Positions 1 to 5,305 of a DNA stretch of 5,305 nt are shown piece after piece. The position numbers and the translations under genes were made by a program. How positions within the stretch are numbered: the stretch's first letter is position 1; every line of letters starts with the position of its first letter. The notes beneath the pieces are model-generated. The model had not been told where the DNA came from, did not search any database, and worked only from the letters and a program-made list of their open reading frames with translations. Origin of the DNA: JAIBBG01 sp040381475 (GTDB lineage Bacteria; Bacteroidota; Bacteroidia; Flavobacteriales_D; Sanyastnellaceae); assembly GCA_040381475.1 (NCBI GenBank), contig JBEIHH010000141.1, positions 1 to 5,305 of the forward strand, written 5' to 3'.

Positions 1-1761
1 CATACTTTCTTCCATCACACGCTCCAGATTTTTGAAGTCTGTCTGGTTTTTTGCAAAAGCATCTACAGCTGCATCGTAGAGGTTAAAGTCGAATTGTGCA
101 TCCATTTGCCCGCTGCTGATGTATGATGATATCAATTCAGGATTACCATATGTTTCTCCAATCTGATAGAGCTGACGTTCCGGATGAGCTGCCGTATAGT
201 TTTTCACCTTGCCTGTAAGTGTGCGCCAAAAATCTTCGTTGATGTGTTTGGTAGCATCATGACGGAATCCATCAAGATCATATTTTTCTACCCAGTACAT
301 GGCGCTGTCTGAGAGTGCTTCCACAACTGCGTGATCAGCAAATTTCCATGTTGGCAAAAACGTATCAAACCATGTGGTGAGTCTATGCTCATCCCATTTT
401 TCGGTATTCATGGTTCCGTCGGGCAAGTAGAGTGGAGTTGTCCACTCAGGTTTGGCTTTGACCAATGGATGTTCTTCATGAACGTGATGCGCCACATAGT
501 CGAGTATAACATTCATGTTGTTCTGGTGAGCCACGTCGAGCAATTCTCTGAATTGTTTTTCATTGCCCAGACGATCGTCAATTTCTTTGAGTGCAATAGG
601 CCAGTATCCATGATATCCCGAAAAACGACTGCGGGTGCCTTTGTCCCATAGTCCCCATGCTCCTTCTGCATTTCTGGAAATGGGGGAAATCCAGATGGTA
701 TTGATTCCCAGATCGGCGAAATAACCGTCTTTGATTTTTGCAGTGATACCTGCCAAATCTCCGCCGAGATTGTTGGCAATAGGTAGAATTTCCGGATCAT
801 TCGTTGGCCTGTCATTGGTGCTGTCGCCATTGACGAACCTATCCACCAAAGCGAAATACATGATCTGCGCATGCATATTCTTGCGACTGAGCCGGGCAGG
901 ATCTTCAATCACTTTTCCAGCTGAAAGCGGCAGCAGGATGTCGTTGTAGCGTTGTGTGCCGTTGTGAGCAAATACGCGGATGTGCGACATGGGTTTCGAT
1001 GCAGCATTTGCAGGAATGCTGAAGGTGATTTTCGACTCAATCCTTGAAGATGGAATGAGTTTGTTGTTGTAATAAACAAATATTTCTTTGGCATCGTCTA
1101 AGTCGCGGAGTTCCACTGAGCCTTCCTTCACTGCCATAGAGAGCATTCTTGGCGCATCATCCTTTTTTACACCTGCATAAAAGGTATTGTTGAAACCTCC
1201 CATGCCATTGTCGACCTGATCGGGATTGTTCGCATCAAGCATTTCTGCGCCATCTTCCCAAATCCTGTATTGATAAAGTCCGTTGTTGACAATGAGTTCT
1301 GTAACCCACATGTCGCCTTCTTTGCGCAATGGCGTTGCTTTGCGATTCCAGCCGTTCAAGCTTCCGGCTAGCTCAACTAGTTGAACTGATTCATTGCTGG
1401 CCTTGTATGAAAACATATGTTTCACTTTCTCAGATGCAAATACAGGAATATCATGTTTGGCGCCCTTGTATTGCACTGTCATATTGCTTACAGGAGCGGA
1501 TGCACTGCCTGTTAGCAGCACGATACCCAATGAATCAACAGACCATTCCTTCCCGTTCCATTCAATTTTTTCTATGTCTTTTGCATTCGGGAAATAATCA
1601 ACCATATTCACGCCGCTTGAATCGAATTTCAATCGGATAGGTGAGGCGAGTCCCTGTATGTGATCTGCTTCGGTGTTCGCCTGAGAAGACTCTTTCTTGT
1701 CGCTGCAGGCTACCAGAAGCAATGAAAAAATGGCAAGGATGTGGATGATGCTTTTTTTCAT
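1..1761 (-). CDS. Multidomain GH13 alpha-amylase-family lipoprotein, 3' end missing
   Basis: Likely hydrolyses alpha-1,4 (or 1,6) glucosidic bonds in starch, glycogen or maltodextrin outside the cytoplasm; exact specificity cannot be read. The first 587 residues are visible without a stop and the gene runs off the left edge. Residues 1-19 form a lipoprotein signal peptide with lipobox LVAC (Cys19), followed by SDKKE. Residues about 126-195 resemble a CBM48/AMPK glycogen-binding module (AGSLNGW near 132-138, then GLYQYRIWEDG). Residues 28-125 and 205-285 look beta-rich and are unclassified. The GH13 barrel begins near 300 (MYFALVDRF; GINTIWISPI at 352-361). Conserved region I is DYVAHH (421-426), region II GFRHDATKH (498-506, nucleophile Asp502) and region III QIGETYG (533-539, acid/base Glu536). 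The region IV aspartate lies beyond the window. Region I has His where Asn is usual. The start is firm: an in-frame stop lies at 1783-1785, just upstream. It follows prmC by 36 bases with no promoter match, so it is probably cotranscribed with it. The GH13 family call is secure; the subfamily is not assigned. Confidence 0.93.
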   Translation of the reverse strand, partial: MKKSIIHILAIFSLLLVACSDKKESSQANTEADHIQGLASPIRLKFDSSGVNMVDYFPNAKDIEKIEWNGKEWSVDSLGIVLLTGSASAPVSNMTVQYKGAKHDIPVFASEKVKHMFSYKASNESVQLVELAGSLNGWNRKATPLRKEGDMWVTELIVNNGLYQYRIWEDGAEMLDANNPDQVDNGMGGFNNTFYAGVKKDDAPRMLSMAVKEGSVELRDLDDAKEIFVYYNNKLIPSSRIESKITFSIPANAASKPMSHIRVFAHNGTQRYNDILLPLSAGKVIEDPARLSRKNMHAQIMYFALVDRFVNGDSTNDRPTNDPEILPIANNLGGDLAGITAKIKDGYFADLGINTIWISPISRNAEGAWGLWDKGTRSRFSGYHGYWPIALKEIDDRLGNEKQFRELLDVAHQNNMNVILDYVAHHVHEEHPLVKAKPEWTTPLYLPDGTMNTEKWDEHRLTTWFDTFLPTWKFADHAVVEALSDSAMYWVEKYDLDGFRHDATKHINEDFWRTLTGKVKNYTAAHPERQLYQIGETYGNPELISSYISSGQMDAQFDFNLYDAAVDAFAKNQTDFKNLERVMEESM

Positions 1762-1797
1762 GATGAATGGAATTGGACTTGGTTATTCGTTTTTGTC

Positions 1798-2631
1798 TTA
1801 TAAAAAGGTAATGCTCAGCATGCGCCATTTGCCCTGCATATCCTGGTGGAAAGTATATTGAATGTCGTCGAATGTCGCCAGCATCTTTTCGAGTTCTGCT
1901 TTGTAATCTTCATGTATCTCGAAAAATAGTTTTCCGTCAGGAAGCAACAACTGTTTATGATGTTCTGTGATTCTGCGGTAAAATATCAGAGGATCAGCAT
2001 CGGGCGCGAACAAGGCTATATGTGGTTCGTTGGCAGTTACGTTTTCCGGTATTTTATTGAATTCTGAAAGCGGGATATAAGGTGGATTGGATACTACCAC
2101 ATGGTATTTTCTCTGTGGCAATTCATGCAATATGTCACACAATGCAAAGTCGATGTTTACCTCATGGATCGAGGCGTTGGCCATGGCTATCTCCAATGCC
2201 TCCGGTGAAACATCCAACGCGCTTACATCAGCATTGGGTAGTTCAAGCGCCAGTGAAATGGCAATGCAACCGCTGCCTGTGCCAATATCCAGTATACTGA
2301 AAGATTGATAGTCGAACTCTTCTATGATAAGGCCAACGAGTTCTTCGGTTTCAGGCCGTGGTATCAATACTTCAGGGTTCACTAAATATTCTTTTCCTCT
2401 GAACCAGGCTTTACCGAGCAAATATTGCAGCGGCCTTCCTTTCTTTAACTCCTTCAGTGCAAAATGAAAACGAAGCATTTCGCTTTCTGAAATATGTTCG
2501 TGCTGATGTAAGATCTGATCACTGCGACTCCAGCCTTTGATCGTTTCGAACAACATGGCGACAATATTCGATGCTTCCCGCTCGTCATATAGTCCGGCAA
2601 GTCCTTTGCGCAAATATTCGCGCATGGTCAT
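1798..2631 (-). CDS. prmC: Peptide chain release factor N5-glutamine methyltransferase PrmC (HemK)
   Basis: Cytoplasmic SAM-dependent enzyme that methylates the glutamine of the GGQ motif in release factors RF1 and RF2, improving translation termination. With the ATG at 2631 it has 277 residues, a normal PrmC length. An N-terminal helical release-factor-binding domain (about 1-75, including LYDEREASNI) leads into a Rossmann-type methyltransferase domain. Visible signatures are IPRPETEEL (PRPETE at 91-96), the SAM-binding loop DIGTGSG (115-121) and the substrate-glutamine motif NPPY (182-185). The late FEIG-type motif reads FEIHEDY (237-243), a small departure. An in-frame TTG at 2661 would add ten residues, but the ATG start (MTMREYLRKG) matches how Bacteroidota PrmC proteins usually begin; a second ATG two codons later (2625) is also possible. 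No Shine-Dalgarno is seen, as is normal for this phylum. The gene sits 38 bases after one GH13 gene and 36 before another, probably in one operon. The function is clear; the neighbours give it no obvious extra role. Confidence 0.96.
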   Translation of the reverse strand: MTMREYLRKGLAGLYDEREASNIVAMLFETIKGWSRSDQILHQHEHISESEMLRFHFALKELKKGRPLQYLLGKAWFRGKEYLVNPEVLIPRPETEELVGLIIEEFDYQSFSILDIGTGSGCIAISLALELPNADVSALDVSPEALEIAMANASIHEVNIDFALCDILHELPQRKYHVVVSNPPYIPLSEFNKIPENVTANEPHIALFAPDADPLIFYRRITEHHKQLLLPDGKLFFEIHEDYKAELEKMLATFDDIQYTFHQDMQGKWRMLSITFL

Positions 2632-2669
2632 TACCCGGTTATCTTGAATGAGATCGTTCAATGATCCGC

Positions 2670-4073
2670 TTATTTTTTTACGAATACCTGGTAGCCGTAG
2701 GCCGGTAATTCCTGATTTCCCTTCGAATACAAGGTGAGTGACTGGGTATTAAAAATACTCAGGAATTCGCCTTCGTTCATAACTTCCAGAAAATCGACGC
2801 TCTGTGGTTTGTCAGAAAAATTCAACAATACAACTACGTGGTTGTTGTCTTTTATTCGTGAAAAACAATAGAGATGGTCATCGCTGCTGGTCTTGATCCG
2901 TTTGAATGTACCACCATACTGCCCATTCCACATGGCAGGATTTTCTTTGTGAAGTTTGAATAGTTTGGTATAAAAATCCTGGTACATGTAGTTGTTCCAG
3001 TTCACAGTGTCTTTTTCGAAAAAGCGCATTCTGTGCGCTTTTCCATCCGGGTATTGCTCGCCACCTTCCTGTCCGGAATATAACAATGGCATACCGGCAA
3101 TGGTAAATGTCAATACATCCATTACCTGTCGTGCATTGCCCAATCTTTCGTTACCGGTACCATTCCATGAGTTTTCGTCGTGGTTGGTTGTGAAATACAT
3201 TCTGTAAGCGCTGGTAGGGAAAGCTGTGTCTTGCTTGGCCATGTATTTATCGATGTCAGTCAACTTTTTGGTTCCTTTGGCCAATTCATTGCAGATGTGC
3301 ATGAATTCCCATGCATAGCTCATGTCGAATGCTTTGAGGTGATGTTCTTTTCTTTCTGCCTCGGCAAGCATGAACACAGGTTTGATGCTATCCAGTGCAG
3401 CGCGGGCTTCGTCCCAGAATGGTGTGGGAACTTTCTCTGCAACATCACAGCGGTAGCCGTCGATGTTGCATTCGGATACCCAGAATTTCAGCGCATCAAT
3501 CATTCCTGCCCACAGCGCCTTGTTTTCGTAATTAAGCTGCGCCACATCTGTCCAGTCAGTGCCAAGTGGTGGCTGAATTTTTCCTGCGGTATCCAGCAAG
3601 TAATATTCAAGATGGTCCTTTGTCCAGATATTGTCGAATGCGCTATGATTGGCTACCCAGTCTATGATCACTTTCATGTCGTTGGCATGCGCAGTTTGTA
3701 CCAGGCGTTTGAAATCGTCCATGGTACCGTAGTCAGGGTTCACCGCTTTGTAATCACGCACACTGTAGTGACTTCCCATGCCACCTTTTCTGTTTATTTC
3801 ACCAATCGGATGAACAGGCATCAACCAAATAATATCAACTCCCATGGATTTCAGTCGTGGGATGTCTCTTTCAAACGCTGCAAATGTGCCTTCCGGTGTA
3901 TGCTGGCGGATATTCACTTCATAGATGGTCGCATTTTTCGACCATTCGGGATGCTGAAGCACTTTGGTTTCGCTGTTGCCTGTGATGACAGCATTGGCAT
4001 TGTGATCGTGTTTTCCCTCACCGCAGGATGCGAGCAATATGAGAGCAACAGAAATGGTAAAGAATGTTTTCAT
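2670..4073 (-). CDS. GH13 alpha-amylase-family glycosidase, lipoprotein
   Basis: Complete 467-residue GH13 enzyme, likely an alpha-glucan or maltodextrin hydrolase anchored by lipid outside the cytoplasm. Residues 1-17 are a lipoprotein signal peptide with lipobox LASC (Cys17), followed by a short His/Asp/Asn-rich linker. The (beta/alpha)8 barrel starts near residue 47 (ATIYEVNIRQ). The conserved GH13 regions are I DWVANH (138-143), V LNYEN (180-184), II GYRCDVAEK (206-214, nucleophile Asp210), III MLAEAE (235-240, acid/base Glu238) and IV FTTNHDE (294-300, stabiliser Asp299), so the catalytic triad is intact. A beta-rich domain C follows (about 385-467). There is no starch-binding module and no type IX secretion C-terminal domain. 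The start is certain because TAA lies directly before the ATG. The gene is the first of a probable three-gene unit with prmC and the second GH13 gene, behind a promoter match at 4100-4130. The true substrate (starch, glycogen, cyclodextrin, trehalose-type sugars) cannot be told from sequence alone. Confidence 0.95.
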   Translation of the reverse strand: MKTFFTISVALILLASCGEGKHDHNANAVITGNSETKVLQHPEWSKNATIYEVNIRQHTPEGTFAAFERDIPRLKSMGVDIIWLMPVHPIGEINRKGGMGSHYSVRDYKAVNPDYGTMDDFKRLVQTAHANDMKVIIDWVANHSAFDNIWTKDHLEYYLLDTAGKIQPPLGTDWTDVAQLNYENKALWAGMIDALKFWVSECNIDGYRCDVAEKVPTPFWDEARAALDSIKPVFMLAEAERKEHHLKAFDMSYAWEFMHICNELAKGTKKLTDIDKYMAKQDTAFPTSAYRMYFTTNHDENSWNGTGNERLGNARQVMDVLTFTIAGMPLLYSGQEGGEQYPDGKAHRMRFFEKDTVNWNNYMYQDFYTKLFKLHKENPAMWNGQYGGTFKRIKTSSDDHLYCFSRIKDNNHVVVLLNFSDKPQSVDFLEVMNEGEFLSIFNTQSLTLYSKGNQELPAYGYQVFVKK

Positions 4074-4099
4074 TTAAAGTAATTGCTTTTTTTTCAGGT

Positions 4100-4130
4100 C
4101 AAATGTAAGTGTAGGAAGTACACGTTCTAA
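4100..4130 (-). promoter_or_regulatory. Predicted Bacteroidota-type promoter for the GH13-prmC-GH13 unit
   Basis: On the minus strand TACATTTG (4107 to 4100) matches the Bacteroidota -7 consensus TAnnTTTG exactly. Nineteen bases upstream is TTAG (4130 to 4127), three of four matches to the -33 TTTG. The ATG at 4073 lies 26 bases after the -7 element, implying a leader of roughly 20 bases that is A-rich and has no Shine-Dalgarno. The -33 element overlaps the stop codon of the WD40 gene. The position and exact -7 match make it credible; short AT-rich motifs can occur by chance. Confidence 0.55.
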
Positions 4131-5020
4131 GGCTGACTTTTCCAGACGATGATTTGTCGGTCATCCCCGCCACTGACAAGCATTTCCGACGTATAAACGA
4201 TGCTGTTGACCGAATGGCTGTGTCCTCCTGCCTGGGCGTCGAGTTTTTGCAGCGGATCCAGTGTCGTGGCATCCCAGACTTTGATGCTTTTATCCCGACT
4301 GGCGGTAAATGCTGTTTTGCCTCCGGAGTCAAATTGCAGATCGTATATGGCAAAATTGTGTGCAGCTATTGTCAGGAGGGGTTTCCAGTCGTTGCTGATG
4401 TCGTGCACTTTCAGCAGGGCGTCTTTACCACCGCTGAGCAAAACTGGTTTGGAAGGATGATGGGCAACCATGGTGGCGCCGCCTTGATGTACTTCCAGTG
4501 TCTTTATTTCATTGAAAAAATTGAGTTCCAGAATTCTGACAGTTCCGTCACCGCATGCTATGGCCACATGATCAACGCCAATTGAAACTTGTCTGATTTT
4601 TTCTGTACACAGCGGTATACTTCTCAGGAGCGAAAAATCCGGAAGATTCCAGATGGTGAGCACACCATCACCCCCGGCCACGAACAACAAATCTTGCTGT
4701 GCATTGGTTGAAAATCCGTAAATTCCGTTTGTATGACTGTCGAGGTGTTTCAGTTCTTTTCTGGCTGATCTGTCTATCACGTGCAACGAACCATCCTGTG
4801 TTCCTGCCAGCAACAAATCGTGCTGACTGAGATATGCAACACTGAAAACCGGTTGACCAACATTCACTGCAAACTTCTCCTGCTTTCCTTCCACAATGTT
4901 CCAGGCTGCCAGATAGCCATCGCCTGAAGCTGAATAGACAATACAAGGTTCTTCACCCACACAAAGCCCATAAACAGCGGCATTGTGCGATCTGATCTTG
5001 TGTAGCGGAGAAAAATTCAT
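4127..5020 (-). CDS. Stand-alone seven-bladed WD40 repeat protein
   Basis: A protein of 297 residues built entirely from WD40 repeats, predicted to fold as a seven-bladed beta-propeller and act as a cytoplasmic binding scaffold; the partner is unknown. Seven repeats can be followed by their ends: AAWNI (38-42), LHVID (79-83), TIWNL (122-126), RILEL (162-166), KVHDI (204-208), KVWDA (247-251) and IVWKS (291-295). Each carries the tight-turn Asp before its last strand (positions 34, 76, 118, 158, 200, 242 and about 286), and several have the upstream His (12, 96, 178, 221, 269). The N-terminal strand FSPLHKI could close the ring with the last blade. There is no signal peptide, membrane segment or enzymatic domain. 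An ATG at 5086 would add 22 residues, but the start at 5020 is preferred: the extra residues do not resemble propeller, and the longer form would place the hisS promoter inside this coding region. It is divergent from hisS and is followed 53 bases later by a GH13 gene. The fold is secure; the function is unknown. Confidence 0.9.
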   Translation of the reverse strand: MNFSPLHKIRSHNAAVYGLCVGEEPCIVYSASGDGYLAAWNIVEGKQEKFAVNVGQPVFSVAYLSQHDLLLAGTQDGSLHVIDRSARKELKHLDSHTNGIYGFSTNAQQDLLFVAGGDGVLTIWNLPDFSLLRSIPLCTEKIRQVSIGVDHVAIACGDGTVRILELNFFNEIKTLEVHQGGATMVAHHPSKPVLLSGGKDALLKVHDISNDWKPLLTIAAHNFAIYDLQFDSGGKTAFTASRDKSIKVWDATTLDPLQKLDAQAGGHSHSVNSIVYTSEMLVSGGDDRQIIVWKSQP

Positions 5021-5046
5021 AGTGCAAATAAACCCACATAGATCAA

Positions 5047-5076
5047 TTTTCACACGGAGTTCATTGCTTAATTTTG
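5047..5076 (+). promoter_or_regulatory. Predicted Bacteroidota-type promoter for hisS
   Basis: TAATTTTG at 5069-5076 matches the Bacteroidota -7 consensus TAnnTTTG exactly. TTTT at 5047-5050, 18 bases upstream, is a three-of-four match to the -33 TTTG. The hisS ATG at 5105 lies 28 bases after the -7 element, giving a leader of about 20 bases without a Shine-Dalgarno. It lies in the 84-base divergent gap between the WD40 gene and hisS. Judged from consensus and position only. Confidence 0.55.
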
Positions 5077-5104
5077 CCCTCCGCATAATAAATCACCAAG
5101 CGCT

Positions 5105-5305
5105 ATGTCTCAACCATCAATTCCAAAGGGTACCCGTGATTTTTCACCTGATGTAATGGTCAGGCGCAATTATATTTTCAGCGTCATACGCCGCACTTTC
5201 GAAAAATTCGGTTACCAGCCTCTTGAAACGCCAAGTATGGAGAATCTTGAGACGTTGACCGGCAAGTATGGCGATGAAGGTGACAAACTCATATTTCGTA
5301 TTCTC
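5105..5305 (+). CDS. hisS: Histidyl-tRNA synthetase, N-terminal part, cut by window edge
   Basis: Class II aminoacyl-tRNA synthetase that charges tRNA(His) with histidine in the cytoplasm using ATP. Only the first 67 residues are in the window, out of roughly 450 for the family. They contain the typical HisRS opening IPKGTRDFSP (6-15), the first helix (NYIFSVIRRTFEKFGY) and the class II motif 1 region GYQPLETPSMENLETL (36-51). GKYGDEGDKLIFRIL (53-67), which continues to the edge, is also typical of HisRS. The ATG at 5105 fits the family N-terminus and lies 28 bases after a good promoter match. The gene is divergent from the WD40 gene with 84 bases between starts; no T-box or other leader element is visible in that short gap. 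The identification is confident although the catalytic motifs 2 and 3 are not in view. Confidence 0.95.
   Translation, partial: MSQPSIPKGTRDFSPDVMVRRNYIFSVIRRTFEKFGYQPLETPSMENLETLTGKYGDEGDKLIFRIL

Noticed and set aside
513..1094. Two minus-strand open frames (513-908 and 909-1094) in another register within the larger GH13 gene.
   Set aside because: The true frame through this stretch is continuous from 1761 to the left edge and encodes the CBM-barrel linker and GH13 motifs; these are out-of-frame shadows.
2629..2661. A TTG start for prmC at 2661 giving ten more residues.
   Set aside because: The added residues are not typical of PrmC, and the ATG at 2631 gives the usual N-terminus; the TTG also lies only eight bases after the preceding stop.
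1..4073. Interpretation of the region as a starch-utilisation (Sus-like) polysaccharide locus.
   Set aside because: No SusC, SusD, SusE/F or regulator gene is in the window; two GH13 lipoproteins alone are not enough, although such genes could lie to the left.
3180..4082. A 300-codon open frame on the plus strand opposite the smaller GH13 gene.
   Set aside because: It lies fully antisense to a GH13 gene with all five conserved regions intact, and its translation shows no recognisable domain and an uneven, Cys/His/Phe-rich composition typical of a shadow frame.
4074..4126. A possible terminator between the WD40 gene and the smaller GH13 gene, given the A8 run near 4086-4093.
   Set aside because: No GC-rich inverted repeat precedes the homopolymer run on the minus strand, where it reads as A rather than T, so it cannot be an intrinsic terminator for the WD40 gene.
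4154..4585. Open frames on the plus strand, and minus-strand alternatives such as 4099-4353 and 4668-4946, inside the WD40 gene.
   Set aside because: They overlap a continuous seven-repeat WD40 frame and their translations show no domain.
5025..5032. TTTATTTG on the minus strand, a seven-of-eight match to TAnnTTTG, as a promoter for the WD40 gene.
   Set aside because: It ends only four bases before the ATG at 5020, which would make the transcript nearly leaderless, and there is no good -33 element at the right distance.

Overview
The window looks like a chromosomal segment of a Bacteroidota bacterium, possibly Chitinophagia/Sphingobacteriia-like. The clues are two lipoprotein glycoside hydrolases with short signal peptides, no Shine-Dalgarno sequence before any start, two upstream regions matching the Bacteroidota promoter pattern (TTTG around -33, TAnnTTTG around -7), and a HisRS N-terminus that resembles Bacteroidota homologues. 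The assignment is from recognition, not from a search. Gene density is very high: no gap between genes exceeds about 85 bases, and no RNA genes, mobile elements, CRISPR arrays or evident repeats were seen.

Layout from right to left. hisS (plus strand, cut by the right edge) starts at 5105 behind a good promoter match. Divergent to it, on the minus strand, is a cytoplasmic protein made only of seven WD40 repeats (5020 to 4127). A 53-base gap follows with an exact TAnnTTTG match, and then three closely spaced minus-strand genes: a complete 467-residue GH13 alpha-amylase-family lipoprotein (4073 to 2670), prmC, the release-factor glutamine methyltransferase (2631 to 1798), and a larger multidomain GH13 lipoprotein (1761 to the left edge, 587 residues visible). 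The spacing of 36 to 38 bases suggests that the last three form one transcription unit.

How they may work together: the two GH13 proteins are both predicted to be lipid-anchored outside the cytoplasm and probably cleave alpha-glucans or maltodextrins. The larger one has a CBM48/AMPK-type glycan-binding module ahead of its catalytic domain. No SusC/SusD genes, sugar transporter or regulator is visible, so the window does not prove a polysaccharide-utilisation locus. PrmC and HisRS are translation housekeeping proteins. I see no convincing new biological system. The points most worth a second look are prmC between two amylases, the altered conserved region I of the larger amylase, and the stand-alone WD40 propeller.
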